From Rattus norvegicus (Eukaryota; Chordata; Mammalia; Rodentia; Muridae), in NCBI RefSeq assembly GCF_036323735.1, contig NC_086024.1, positions 64,334,424 to 64,398,423 of the forward strand: a stretch of DNA of 64,000 bases, read 5' to 3'. Positions 25,756 to 39,376 of this stretch are shown piece after piece; the stretch's first letter is position 1; every line of letters starts with the position of its first letter. Position numbers and translations under genes: made by a program. Under the pieces are notes generated by a model that ran no database searches, had not been told where the DNA came from, and worked only from the letters and a program-made list of their open reading frames with translations.

Positions 25756-28700
25756 CTAGATCACTAAGGCCTTCTCTTTGCTGTTTTTCATGTGTACCAG
25801 CTGTGCTACATCTCAGTCTCTTGTAAAGTTTCTGTAGACCTAAAGGGATATTAGTAAATGCCATATGACCTAGCTATCTTCCTGTTCCCCAAATGGTGCC
25901 ATCTCTTTTATGCTTCTTTGTCACTTGTTGGAAAGAGCATGACCTCTTCTGTGCCCTGGAATCTGTATGTTAGAGAGCATTGTTTCCATCCACTTAACAG
26001 CTAACTTACACTTCTCCATGGGTCCTCCCAAATTTATTGGAGCCATCATAGAATTTTGAGTAGCTTTGAGCAATTGGCGTATGAAGCCTTTCTCCTTGTA
26101 CCTTTAAATAAGGAGAACTGCGCTGTGCATTCTCTGTTAAACGGACTTGGGCACAAGCTGTTAAGACCAAAATGGAGAGACTATGCAGCTTTTCACATTT
26201 TCATTTTACCAAAGGGAGATTCAGGATGCTGAGCTGACAGGAATAAATACAATGTTTAATTAATATATTTAAATAAGTATATTGCTTCCTATCTAAATCA
26301 AAATGTTGTGCATACCATCTGTGAGATGCTAAGTTTTAGACAAAGAGGAGATTCTATTCTAGAGACACTGGAACACATGCGCATCTGTTGGCAATGCATA
26401 GTTCATATGAGTACATAAAAGGTTCCTAATAAGGTTTTGTTTTACAGTTAGCTAGGGTTTCTCATTTTCCACAGAACCTTCATTTTAAGGGTTTACTGCC
26501 AATATCTGAAAAATTAATATTACTAAAATGAGTATTCCAGAAAACTCATTGGAATGATATGCTACACAACATGGTACTGTTAGATGAAGGTTAAATAATT
26601 GGCTCTTTAAAGAGAATAAGAAAGGCTTGTTTTACTTTTGCATTCAGTTAATAAAAAAGCTTGTCTGGTTCAAATAGAGGTGTTATGAGATGTTATGGTT
26701 TCAAAGCCCAGTTTACTGAGTGAAATTAAAGCACATTGTGAATACTTGCTATCTCTGATTATCTTCTCCTTTGTCAAGAGTTTTGAAATAATATGGCCAC
26801 TTGTTTTTGTGCCAATTCAACTCTTATTTCCTTATTTGACATCTCTATAAATATTATCGATTATTTAATTCAGTTAGATAACGTGTGCATCCTGTCTCTT
26901 TTTTTGAATTTTATCCTTGCATACTTGTGCATAAATAGTGAGTGATAATATAACTTAGGAAAGTAACATTTACGTTACATAAAGTTTTCATCTACCCTAC
27001 TCACTATTTCTACAGATAGCTTTATACGTTGTAGTTACAGCTATATGTATAGCTCTATATAGAGAGTTATACATGCATTAAATCTACTGTTTTCACTGAA
27101 TGAATTTTTATCTTTCAGTGAGAATTAAGTGGGATTCGTAAGCAGGACCTTACATATTTTATCTTTCTTTGAACAACTAGGTGGTCCAGGAAGAGATGAC
27201 TGAAAAAGATACCAGGCGTAGCATCCTAACGAATGTTAGGGTGGAATGTTTGAATGTTGGAATGTTTTCTTGGAGAGGGAAATGGTGCATGAGGTGTGCT
27301 CACCAGCTATGACAGCATATTCCAACTCACGTGGCCATGGGTGTCAGAGCAGTCGAGGGATATCAGTGTAGGGATATTACATATCAAGCAGCTAAGGCCC
27401 ACAGAGGGGATGGAATTTGGCTGGAATAGAAACGCAGTATTCCACTTCTGAAGCTAGCATTCTTTTCTCTGTTCTGTGTTGTTTCTCATTTATCCTCTAA
27501 AACTCCTGTTAGCTGGGCGGGTTTCACACCTGAGGATAGGTAGTAGGTATAGTCTCTCATGCAGGATTTACAAGAAACCTGGGAAGCCTGCAAAAAGACT
27601 GTTTTCCCACACAACCTGCTCTGACATGGTGGAGAGGGATGCCTTCCTATCTTAACGGTTTTTCAGTCTTGTAAAAATGCCTGGAGGAATACTGGGCTGA
27701 CATTTAGCCCAGAGTTTAGATAATCCACTTGATTTGAAAACCAGCATCCCAGGGTGAAAAGGGGACTCCCAGGCTGGACAAGGGGCCATGCATGCATCAG
27801 AACTATAATACCTGACTGACTCTACAAGAAACCAGGAAAGCTTATCTTTGTTTTCACCTTTCTCTGTCTTATTTTTGTATTGTTTAAAAACTTAATTAAT
27901 CTTAATTAAAACCAATAGCTAGTAGAATTGATTCTGGGTGAATATCTGTATCCCTGATATTGTAAAAACAGAAGTTTGGGCCAGATGGCAATGACTCGCA
28001 TTTGTGAATACCAATCCTCAGGGGAAAATGATTTTCTCTTTAAAAATTGGCAAATTCATTTTAAGTGATATTTTAAGAATTTTTATAAGTTTCTGCCTTC
28101 CATCAAGAGTAATAGATAGCTGGTCAGACTTATAAGAACTTGCTTTTATTATTAAGCAAAATATTTTCCATTTAATCTTGCTCTGCATCCAAGTTTGTAA
28201 GCTGGCTATTGTTAAGTGACTCTTACAGTAATAGTGACTAGTAATATGACTAATAATTTTATGTTATTCATTAAAACAACTTAGTTCTGGAAATTCTTAC
28301 TTTTCAATGATAGTACAATGCCCAGTTTCATTCATTCATGAGGTTCCATTTCCTGATTATGGAAATCTAATGAAAAATAAGTTTGGTAGTTTTGAGAGTA
28401 TCTGTTAATCAAATATTATGTGAAAGAAAAATCATTTAACATTCATAATATTTAATATTAATATTTTATTTCTTTTCTAATAAGTTTGACGTTTATATTC
28501 TAAAAGTTATAAGACTACAAACAATCTAAAACAATCCAAATATAACTCTCTCTCTTTTCGAGATAGAGTTTCAGGAGTCTGAACATGGTTAACTTCTAAA
28601 TGCCATAATGAAATTTTCCTTTCAGTTTTAGTATTTGATTTGTGACCCAAAACTATTACCCTATTTGTCATTTTAACGAATGTTTTTTAAATAAATCCCA

Positions 28701-28859
28701 TGTAATACCATCATATGCTCTCTTGAGTCTTAGAGATCTTTCAATAGAACAAAACCCATGTGTTTTCTAGGCACGTGAGCTATAGGGAGTGTGAGAAATC
28801 TGTAGTCACCTGGTGTAGATCAGTTGCCTATTGTTGCCTCTGCCATTGTTTGTGTTGTG
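25753..28859. other. Long intronic stretch, no gene seen
   Basis: About 3.1 kb of mainly unique sequence. A pair of overlapping short palindromes lies at 27039-27064. No exon, RNA gene or clear transposon copy was found. Confidence 0.45.
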
Positions 28860-29180
28860 TGTATACAACTGTTTGTGTGTGCGTGTGCTCGTGCGTGAAT
28901 CATCATGTATGTTAGCATGTGTTTGGAGATATGTAAAGCATGGATTCGAAGTGGGTGTCCTCCTCCATTGCTCCCCAGCTTATTTGATTGGGATCAGGTC
29001 ACTTATTGGCCATGGAAGGCACTGATTCCTCATCGCTATCTCACCACTGAGCCTTTGGGATCCCTGTTTCCCCCTCGGTGCTGGGATGGCAGCCTTAAAC
29101 ACAGTGCCATGGTTGCCTTTCATGTCATACAGGGAATCCAAACTCAGGCCCTCATGTTCACACAAGCACTTTATTGAAAT
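28860..29180 (-). mobile_element. B4-like SINE (ID head plus B1-related body), antisense, decayed
   Basis: Minus-strand order: a tRNA-like part with GTGCTTGTGTGAACATGAGG and CCTGAGTTTGGATTCC, then GCTGCCATCCCAGCACC, then GGAGGAGGACACCCACTTCG and a CA-rich end. This layout resembles B4/ID_B1 elements. Subfamily not certain. Confidence 0.6.
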
Positions 29181-30239
29181 AGTTCTCTATTGCTATTAAT
29201 GTTAATAATAGTAACATTAGAGTTAATGACGTAAAATAACAACAAAAACTGATTATTTTATACTATTGTGGTTCAGAAATCTAAACCAGACTTCACAGAG
29301 CTAAATACACACGTCAGCAGAGCCTGCCTTCCTGCTGTTAGCTTCTAGAAGATGCGTTTCACTCTCTGTGCAGCTTCTTGAGGCTGGAGGCTACTCGCTT
29401 ACCTCGTTCCTCGTCCGTGCAACATGTTGTCTCCCAAACTCTGTTTTTATCAACATTTCTTTTCCCTCTCAGATACTTTTTCTGTCTCCTTTTTCCCCTT
29501 CTGTAAATCCAGGGGCCACCATATTGGTCTATCTGTATCAGCCAGAACAGTCTCTCTCTCCCGCCACATACCCAGGACCTTCCAGTGAGGTGGTAGTTTG
29601 GGGACTATTAAGCAGTCTAAGAGATGGCACTCTTTAAGGAGAGAATCTACTTGACTATGTATCAATTTTGAAACTTTCTTCTGATGTAAGTAACTGGTAA
29701 AGATGAGATAGCCCATGAACATGACCTTTTGGAGCTCATCATGTACTGACTCCTGAAATATAAAGTTGAAAGTCAACAGCACAAAGTCTGAAATTTGAGT
29801 AATCAAGAAATCAGCAGCTGAGGAGTAGCCTTTTTCCTGTCATTACGGACTGGTATTTAACCAAAGTGCACTATGCGACCTAAATAGTTGTTTTTAGTCT
29901 GCTCTTCTTCTAATGGGTTTCTATCTATCACACAGCATGTTAAAATTTACCTCTAGTCTATAGTATGCTCTTAGAGAAAGAGGTAGAATTTCCTAAATAT
30001 CTAAGTATGAGACAGAAAGTATGAGAAGTTGCCGTAGTATATATTAGAATCATTTGTGTGACTTAATGTTGGCATTGCATTTCTAAATTCTGGTAACTGA
30101 ATTTCTAAAAAATGCAGAGAGCAATTCTAGGTGGATGCAATGATTTCTTAAATGAATTCCAAAATATGTCAGTCTCTCAAAAATAAATTAGAGCATAAAA
30201 TCAGTCTGCCTGATGATCTGCAAAACGACTACACTAGGA
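29181..30239. other. Intronic sequence with a possible old mammalian repeat
   Basis: At about 29250-29500 the pieces TTATTTTATACTATTGTGGTT, given as ATTTTATACTATTGTGG, and GTCAGCAGAGCCTGCCTTCC faintly resemble an old widespread mammalian repeat. The rest is unremarkable. Confidence 0.3.
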
Positions 30240-30434
30240 ATTGAGGAGATAGTCATTAAGTAATGTTTACTGTGCAAGCATGAGGACTTGAGTTCAAGTC
30301 CCCAGCTAGGTGTGGTTGGGAAGTTCCATAAACCCAACACTGAAGAAGGAAGGTGGGGAAGAACAGAGAGATCCCAGGGGTTTGCTGTCTAGTCACTCTC
30401 GCTGAGGTGTTGAGCTCTATGTTCATTGAGACGC

Positions 30435-30436
<2 letters not shown>
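30240..30436 (+). mobile_element. B4-like SINE head, followed by CA repeat
   Basis: GTGCAAGCATGAGGACTTGA and GTTCAAGTCCCCAGC form the tRNA-like part. The body retains AGGTGTGGTTGGGA and GATCCCAGGGGTTTGCTG. The (CA)n run that follows is probably grown from its 3' end. Confidence 0.6.

Positions 30437-30489
<53 letters not shown>
30437..30489. repeat. (CA)26 microsatellite
   Basis: Uninterrupted CA repeat between two SINEs. Confidence 0.97.
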
Positions 30490-30491
<2 letters not shown>

Positions 30492-30602
30492 GCTGGGTGG
30501 GCATGCTTAATCCCAGTGTTTGAGAAACAGAAACAGATAGCTCACAGCCTGATCTACGTAGTGAATTCCATGTCAGTTAAGATAGTATAGTGAGGCCCTG
30601 CA
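30490..30602 (+). mobile_element. B1 SINE
   Basis: AGCTGGGTGGGCATGCTTAA, CCCAGTGTTTGAGAAACAGA and GCCTGATCTACGTAGTGAAT follow the B1 consensus order. It lacks a long A tail. Confidence 0.75.
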
Positions 30603-30617
30603 TGCTTTAATAAACAA

Positions 30618-31465
30618 CAGACAGTTCCTATCTCTCCTCTGTTGGGTATTTTAGCTAAAGTCCTCCCTGTTGGGTCTTGGGAACCTCTTGGGTCCCTGAC
30701 ATCTGGGACTTTTTAGTGGCTACTGCCAGTTCTCCCTCCCCAACTGTAACACACCTACTTTCAAATTCTTGACCCTCTCTACTTCTCCCCCATCTCCTCC
30801 CATATTTGAACTGACCCCCTTTATCCCTCTCCCTCTTTTCTCTCCCCCAGATCCCTCTCTCCCTCTACTTCCCAGAGATTATTCTCTTCCCCCTACTGAG
30901 TAGTACTGTAACATCCACACTTTGGTGTGATCCTCTTTCCCGTTGAGTTTCATATGGTCTGTGAGTTGTATCATGGATAGTCCGAGCTTCTTTTTGGCTA
31001 ATATCCACTTATCAGTGAGTGCATAGCATGTGTGTTCTTTTGTGACTGGGTTACCTCACTCAGGATGGTATTTTCAAGTTCCATCTATTTGCCTGTGAGT
31101 TTCCTGAATCATTGTTTTTAATAGCTGATTAGTATTCCATTGTGTAAATGTACCACATTTCTGTATCCATTCCTCTGTTGAGGGACATCAGGATTGTTCC
31201 CAGCTTCTGGCTATTATAAATAACGCTGTTATGAATAGTGGAGCATATGTCCTTGTTATATGTTGGAGTATCTTTTGGGTATATGCCCAGGAGTGGTATA
31301 GCTAGGTCCTCAGGTAGTACTATGTCCAATTTTCTGAGGAACCTTCAGACTGATTTTCATAGTGTTTGTACCAGCTTGCAATCCTACCAACAATGGAGGA
31401 ATGTTCCTCTTTCTCCATATCCTCGCCAGCATCTGCTGTTAGCTGAATTTTATATCTTAGTCATT
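30618..31465 (-). mobile_element. Inverted 5' half of a 5'-inverted L1
   Basis: On the minus strand this reads from the end of L1 ORF2 (frame at 31129-31329 with PLLGIYPKD and YIYTMEY) into the start of the 3' UTR. It abuts the plus-strand 3' UTR of the same L1 type at 31466. Both halves contain the short stretch around ATACCCAACA (minus-strand copy near 30640, plus-strand copy at 31474), so they meet head to head as in twin priming. Confidence 0.85.
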
Positions 31466-32207
31466 TAGCCAAAATACCCAACAAAGGGGAGATAGAACTT
31501 GTAGAGACCATGTCCTGTGGAGAGGCATTGCCCTCAGTTGAGGAATGGGTCCCCCCACCCACCTCAAAAATGTTAATCCAGAATTCCTCCTGACAAAGGG
31601 AAATGCAGGGACAACAAGTGGAGCAGAAACTGAAAGAAAGGCCATCCAGAGACTGCCCCACCTAGGGATCCATCCAATCTGCTGACACCATACCCAGACA
31701 ATATTGATGATGCCAAGAAGTCCTTACTGACAGGAGCCCAGTACAGCTGTCCCCTGAAAGGCTCTGCCAGAGCCTGACCAATACAGATGTTGTACACAGC
31801 CAAACATTGGACTGAGGGCAGGGACTCCAATGGGGAAGATAGGGCAAGAACTGTAGGAGCTGAAGGGGTTTGTAACCTCATAGGAAGAACAACAATATCA
31901 ACCAAACAGATGCCCCGGAGCTCCCAGAGACTAAACCACCAACCAAAGAGTACACAGGGGTTACAATAGCTCCAGGTGGATATGTAGCAGAGGATTGACT
32001 TAAATGGACTTAAATCACTGGGAGGAGAGCCCCTTGATCCTGTGGAGGCTTGATGAACCAGGATAGGGGAACATTAGGCCACTGAAGCAAGAGTAGGTGA
32101 GTGGGTGCCGGAGCATCCTCATAGAAGCAGGGAGGGAGGATAGACAGCTTATGGAGGAGAAACTGGGAAAGGGGATACCATTGGCAATGTAAATAAATAA
32201 AATAGCC
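31466..32207 (+). mobile_element. 3' half of the same 5'-inverted L1
   Basis: Plus-strand L1 3' UTR from AGCCAAAATACCCAACAAAG to an A-rich end, AAATAAATAAAATAGCC. A 9-bp match, AATAAACAA, at 30609-30617 and 32208-32216 is a likely but not certain target duplication for the composite element. Confidence 0.88.
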
Positions 32208-32216
32208 AATAAACAA

Positions 32217-35200
32217 ACAAGCAAAGTAGAGGACAATAGAGCAACCTCTGGCTTCTGTATGCAAACACATGGCTATGTACGCACACTTTTGCATGCAAAC
32301 AGATACACAAAAATAATACACCAACATTTATGTAGGAACAGAGACTGTTTTTGTTTGAGTTCCACACTATTATGCTACCTTGAAGACAGGGCTCAGATAA
32401 TTTGCACTTTGTGTTTCATATAGTAACAACTACCAATAGACACTATTCACCCTTAGGTTTCTTTAACAAAGTACTTGTATGTACTTCATCAGATTTTTCT
32501 ACAATTATTGTTATGGCTATAGATATGATCAAATTATGTAGTCATATGTTATATTTAATAAATATAAGAATGATTTTTTAAACATATGTCCCATATATTC
32601 CTACTGGGCAACTTAAGGGGCAGTTACTAATTTTACCTGTAACTTTACGTTTTGGACAATTAAGAGCTCATTATTCCACTATTTGATTTTTCCATTAAAT
32701 GATTAACATTATATGAGAAAAGGAAGTTTTTAACTGTCATTTCTACAAAAGGTTTCAATGGCAAAGATTTTTAAAAAGCACTTTTATCCACTCGATCTGA
32801 TTGAAGTTGGGATTTTGGCATTTAATATCAAGCGAAGCTTGAATTATAAGAAAAAAGTTTGTCATCCTATAAGGTTTGTGTCTTCTAGATATGTATTTCA
32901 AATCTTACTGTAATCTATTCAAACAACAGGCCAAACCTTTGTTTTCAGTGTATTTGTACAAGGAGTGCCTTTCTCCTTAGTGAGTTCACAGTGCCTGTTG
33001 TGACAGCTCTGTTACATCTACCCCTTTGCTTCATCTCTGATAAAGCAGTACGACCTCCAGGGACCAGAGAGTCGGTAGGTCTTCATGTCCATTCACTGCC
33101 AGGGGTTTCTACCGAGACTACTGATAAAGGTGCAAATTTTGATGTTCTGTGTCCCTTTTTCCTTCTAATATGAGCGCTTATACTATAAGGACTCAACTAA
33201 ACCCACTTGACTTTGAGTAGTCAGTGAGCTAGCTAGGGTCATGGTGCAGTTCTAAACAGGAAGTTCTGAATCACTGTCATCTTCATGGAGATATCTATGT
33301 GGATTTTTGACCTCATTCAACTTTGTGCTTCTGGCTCAATGACACAGCGGGGTCTAGCTTGGGAGAATAGCAGCTCAAACGTGTCTTTATTATTTTTGAA
33401 AACATGAGAATTGCACAGAGAAAATTCAGTCAGGTTTTCTAAGAGAATCTGAAATCAGATGCTGGTAGATATAAATTTGCAGTTAATATGTGCTTCTACC
33501 TCCTAGGAATATTCAAAAAACAAAAAAGTCAGGTTTTGGAAAGTTCTTCAAATGCCTGCTGTCCTGCACGAGTCCTTCTAGTGTCTTCTTCTCTCTTTAT
33601 ATTGGGATCCTATTCTTTTTTCTGAGGAATGGAAGCATTAATGTTAGTGTCAGGTCAAATGTCCAGTTCTGCTGTCTAGATTGAGAAGATGGTGGTTGTA
33701 GCTTTTCAGGGAACTATCTTCCCATGAAGCCAAAGTAAACAAGGCTCAAGTGAAGAGGGCCAGTTTTGGGAAAGAGGGTTTGTTTCTATTGTAAAATGTG
33801 AATGATTTAGAAAAATCGGTTCATACTTAAGACTGAAGAAATAAAACTTTCCTTTTCTTTTGTCCTGCAAATAAATTATTGTAGTATTCTAATAAATATA
33901 TTTTCAACATTTAAAAGAGCACCTTTGGCTTTCAAATACTACTTAGCATCTCAATATTATATTCAAAATATTAGCATGTTTTTAATGCAAATTCAGTGAT
34001 AGCCATTAAGCCCCTAAATTTTCTTTTAATTCTTTGTCCTGTTCTAAGAGTGTGGTCATCATTGATTATTGTGTAATGCCCAGTATTACTTCAACATAGC
34101 ACAGTTTTCTTTAATGCTGTGTAAGACATCTCCAGTCAGTTTGATTTTCCAAATATAGACTTAACTGTAGGCAAGAATTGTTAATTACCGACATAATTTT
34201 AACAAAGTGGCTTTGCCAAATTCAATAATTCAATTCTTTCAGAGTTCTAAGTTCTGTTAGTAGCTCGGTGATCGTCCACACTGATAGAACTCATTAGCTG
34301 TTTGTATGTTCCTCACTTTTGACTTGCATTTGTCCTACCTGGAAGTTTCTATTCTGTTGAGTTTAGAGAACTGGAAAAACTTGACATGACAGGCTATCAA
34401 TTATTAAAGTTGCAGATAGTAAAAAAAATGCATATAGTGCCCCAAAGAAAGAATATGTAGAGACAGAAATGAATAAAAAGGTAAATAATAGAATCTTGTT
34501 AATAGTTATTTTGGATAATGGTTTCAAGGATGGTTGGAGGGAGATATAAAAATAAATCAAATTAAAAAATGCTAAAAAGTCCTTGGGCTAGTATGATGAG
34601 AGAAATATACCATGGTGTACTCTAGTCTGGACCAAGCTACCATGTCCAGCATAGGTTCCTGTGGATGCTCCTATGATGTCCACTCTGCGTCCTCTGATGC
34701 CCAGGAACTGTTCATTGCTTCAGACTTTGCTCAATACAAGATCTGCTAATGTTAAAGCAAGTTATGCCATTTAAAAATGTTAAGCCTGAACCCAGAACCT
34801 CCTTAATAACTTTTATGTACCTTCCTATTAGTATGAATTTATAATAAGAGCTGTCACTTAAAGTTACTCACATTGTTCAAATTATATTAAGCAATGGATT
34901 TCAAAACAAAATGTTTCGAATTAGTGAAATAGAATTTTATAAAAAACGACCTTTATGTTTTCATCATAGGACTTATGAGGTAGTATAAAAGAATTTTAGG
35001 GACACAAGAGTCCAAAAAACACAATGTTAATGATTTATTGGCTTTTAGAATGATTTTGTATTAATCAATAATGCATTTGAACTTGGACTAAGTAATTTTT
35101 TCCTTCTCACTGGAAAAAAAGGACATTTTGTATAGATCATGATCTAATTTAATTAGAATTTGTTCACATAATCATGTTTCTCATATCAAATTTTTTGTGC

Positions 35201-36984
35201 TTATATAGCATTTTAGAAAGGATGATCAATCTGTTGCCATCAGTGTCTCTTTGTTGTTCCTTACAAATTTCTCCATACTGACTTTTTTGTGAAACCACAT
35301 TTGGTTTAGCAGAGGCCTCTGTGTCAAAGAATAGTGTAGTGCCCTGAGTGACAGATGCATGAACTCACCACACTCCTGACCCGACCGGGAGCTACCACTA
35401 GGATTTGCATATTTTGGAAAAACTATCATTTGTCTATTGCATATGCTTGTTATTGTAAAACATAGGTAATATTGTTTCACTCTTTTCAAATATTACCACA
35501 GTTAAGTTGTTAGAGGAAACTAAATCACTCACAGCTAAAGTTTAAATATGCTAAAAAATGGCGCAGTTCCTTGTCCTTTAGCGAAAATATTAAATAACCA
35601 GAAAGACACTAAACACACAGTACTGTCTATTGTTTGTGGGTTATCTAGTACCTTATCCTGAATATCACAGCCTAGGACTTTGCTAACAGTCTTTGTTTGC
35701 CAGGATGTCCCATTAACTGCTGTATTTCCTAGACATTTAAACAGAAAACAAAATGTCATTGTTTTCTTTTGTTACTAAAATTAATTAAATACACAGTAGA
35801 TTAAAACAATTAGATTCTCCTCATTTTCCACACAAAATTGATTGATTGAACTTTTACATTTCACCAGAGCAATTAAGTTGCCTACTAAGAATAAATTTAG
35901 CAACAAATTTAATAGCTCACGAAGTAATGTTTAAAAAATAGGAACAAATTAATAGTTACAGAAAAAGGCTTATTAAGTTGTATTGTCTTTAGTTATTACA
36001 AATAACAGATGATGAACATTCTAAGGAGAAAGGTGGAAGAAAATGAAGAAAAAGAATGAATATACTGCCAGGGGAAGGGGGCTGGGAGAGGAAAAAGTGG
36101 AACAACAGGGAGATCAAAAGGGACACCAAGGTACTATCTGCCATTTTTCTGGAAGTAGAGTGGGTTTGCTATGTTTGCAATGTTGTTCTGTGTGCAGTCG
36201 TCATTGCAGCACGTTTTGAAGTGATCATTGGAGGAGAAGTTCATTCTCTAGGCTTACCTTCGGAGCAGCTTTTCCTACCTTAAGCACGAAGTGAACCTAT
36301 GGGGAGCTCTCCACGCTAACCTGTCTCATACTGAGACTCATCCTCTCCAAAGCAGCTGCTTACTGGTTAGTGTTGAGTAGCTTCTGCAATGTCTTCGGTG
36401 GTGTTTGTAGTTAATGCACTTCTAGTCTGTTTTTCCTCATAAAGAAAAGGATTCTAAGACATGCACATGACTTGTTCAAAGTTGATTGTTGTAATAATCT
36501 ATACAGAGGACCTTGCACCAGGATAGCCATCAGCAGCTGTCTCTTGGATGAATCACCACTATAAAGAAATATTCTGTATCAACCAGAGCCCTCTTGTTAA
36601 AGCAGAGTTTCTCTGTCATTTTTATCCTCAGAGAATGCCTTTTTATAGTATATTTAAAAAATGAAAATGGAATGCTTTTTCTTTTTCTCACCTAAATTAT
36701 AGTATTCTGTGTTAGTCATGCATACAACCCCAGTTTGAAGCTCAGTATGAAATTGGTAGAATATTGTGTTGTTTTCTGAGGTATGAAAATTTGCTTTCCC
36801 ACTTGCTTAGAATTTTGTACATGGCTTAAAATTGGTATTATTTGCCAGGTTCATTTTGAAAGTCTCCTGTGATTTACATTTTCATTGAACCAGGGGGAAA
36901 ATGTATATATATATAGAGAGAGAGAGCCAATATGCTGCATTTCATAGAATGCTTGCACAACAGTTCCTAGTTTGTTCATCTGGA
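32217..36984. other. Long intronic stretch, no gene seen
   Basis: About 4.8 kb of AT-rich unique sequence. Small TA/GA run at 36903-36927. Open frames here are short and without domains. Confidence 0.45.
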
Positions 36985-37080
36985 TGCAGTAAGATCACTT
37001 GCTCCAGAATCACCTACGTACTTGTTAAAATACAGGTTCTAGCTTGCCAGGGTTCCAGTATTTCAGAACCTCTGATCGAC
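36985..37080 (+). mobile_element. MER5A-like hAT DNA transposon remnant
   Basis: CCAGAATCACCTACGTACTT followed by GTTAAAATACAGGTTCTAGC and TTTCAGAACCTCTGATCGAC match the order of the MER5A core. Ends are lost. Confidence 0.55.
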
Positions 37081-37299
37081 CTATTATCCAGAAAGTCTGG
37101 AATCATTTATTTTTATGTCAGTATAAATTATCTCAGAAGAGTAGAGGAATTGTATTTTTGTTTCAAAATCTTAGTAACTATTTTTCATTAGTTTAGGAAC
37201 ATACGTTGGGATGTTGCTCCAAGATTAATAAATCAGTAGCCAGTAGTAGCCGTGAGAACTGAAACTGCAGTGTGACACTGTGACACATGCCACACCATA

Positions 37300-37380
37300 A
37301 ATGTGCCCTGAAGACATAGTAAATGAAATAAGCCAGACACAAAATGACAGATGTCCTACAATTTCACTTACCTGGCACAG
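37300..37380 (+). mobile_element. Short old L1 3' fragment
   Basis: GTAAATGAAATAAGCCAGAC followed by CAATTTCACTTACCTGG is a recognisable piece near the end of old mammalian L1 ORF2 and 3' UTR. Confidence 0.55.
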
Positions 37381-39376
37381 ACAGTGACAATATCTTACTT
37401 GTTACAATCTAGCCACCTTTACAAGTGCTACTTACTACTCTTTTACATAATTTAAAAATTATTTCTTTGAGATCATAATATACTGACATTGTTTTAACCT
37501 TTCTTTTCTGCCCTCCAGATTCTCACGTGTACCCCTCTTTGCCTTCTTTCAAATTCATAGCCTCCTTTTTTGGTTATAAGTATATTTAAATGCATATAAA
37601 TTCCTAAATATAATTACACAAACTGTTCGGTCTGTCCAGAGTTTCTTGCATATATGTTTTCTGAGCTCACCATTGCATGTTGGGTAAGCAACTGGTATGT
37701 TCTTTCCTGGAGAGGCTATTTCTTGTACTCTCAGAATTGAGCTGATGTGGTATGGAATGTGCTGTGAGGTCGTGGGAAGGTCAGACGATGCCCCCATAAA
37801 GTCTCACCGGCCACTCCTTCTAAACATGAGCAGCACAAGAACAGGGTGGATGCTAATCTGTCCTTTTAAATGCAAATGGCTGTTTTAGTGTTTCCTGTAA
37901 GGACGTTAAAACTTGGTTGCTGAAATCCTGGGTGTACTCATGCAGACAGGATTATAGGTAGGTAGGTAGATGGATAACAGATAGGTAGATGGGACAGGAG
38001 AGATGGGGGGAGAAGCAAAATCACTGTGTATGGAAATTGTGGAGCTGTAGCATCAGTCCTGAAGAAATTTAGACGTGAGGCTCTCGGTGAGCGTCTCCTC
38101 TGGCTTCCTGCTTAGTGTTTGTTCCACGTTTAAGTCACCAATGGCCGGTGCTGTTACACCCTACATCTCAGAATTGGTTTTCCACTTACTTCAAAGACAT
38201 TTCTCAGATGTGATTTTGTTTTTTGTTTTTTGTGTTTTTTTTTTTTTTTTTTGATAATTGAAATGGGTGATTCTATTACTAAGCTTAGTGTGACCAAAAA
38301 TATAGGAAAAAAACAAAAAGATTTTTGGAAAAACTGATGCAGCGTTACTTAGCATATGTTCAGTGTTTAAAGCATGAACATCCTGTGGTTTTTACACGTG
38401 AACGTCCTGTGTTTCAAAAAAAAAAACAACCTATTTGTTCAGCTGTGAATGTGACAATGAGGCAATTTGAGATACTACTATGTCCTCTTCTCATAGAATA
38501 GTAGCTTTAAAAGCATGGCTACTACCAAAAGGCGGAGAATCTTTCACAAGTTGCCATGACTCTAGGTCACTATGGTAAGCTGACTCTGGCACTAGACATC
38601 TAGGAGTTATGGTCTTGGAAATTAGCTTTCCGGATCAAGGTAGTTTACTAGTTGGCAGTAGAGAAATTCTATGTGCATTTTCCAAAGCTAAGGTTAAGGT
38701 GATAAAGCAATTGAGCCTTTTAACACTTAACAAAGGTGGAGGTGAAATGAAATGGCCATTCAAAACAGCAAATAATTAATTGAGTCTCTTTGTTAGTAGG
38801 CAGGAGGTCAAGTCCACACAGCCACAACAGTGATGCTGTCTGCATTGTAAACAGCTGAGTCTTTGACTTGAAAGTGATTAGATTGGGTTGTTGGGAACTA
38901 ATTAAAATAAGGTTTTAACAAAAAAAGGGTATGAAAGTTGGTATAAAATTTTTAAGTGTGGTCACTTACCTTTATCTTTGGTCTTCTCATGAGTGAGTTA
39001 TAACTTTGAATTTCATTTCTGTGGGTTTTTTTCTTTTACTAAATCATGTTATATACTTTTGGAAAGCTGTAATTAATAATTCTACAGTAAGATATTGACT
39101 ATATGAGTGGATCAGCATGACGAAAAGTAGACGATAGCTTTTCATCTATTGAAAGTTAATCGTAATAGAATATACTGTTTCCCACAGAAATGTTTACATT
39201 GTACGATGTTTCTTCATAGACTTTTTAAAGTACTGTGTTCCAGTCATTATAGCCCGGCACTCTCAGGTCTTAGGAAATTTTAAGTGTAAAAGAACATCTA
39301 AAAGTTATAAACCCATACATAGATTAAAACACTACCATAAAATGATTTTGTTTAAAATAGAGGACAAACATCAATT
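37381..39376. other. Intronic sequence with minor simple repeats
   Basis: Contains a (GGTA)n-like run at 37954-38000 and a T-run at 38237-38252. No exon or clear transposon was found. Confidence 0.45.

Noticed and set aside
25551..25864. Open frames with Leu-Ser, Tyr-Ile and Glu-Arg repeats on both strands
   Set aside because: Direct translation of the (CT)n(AT)n microsatellite. The same applies to frames at 16321-16521, 30256-30504, 42624-43033 and 57176-57499.
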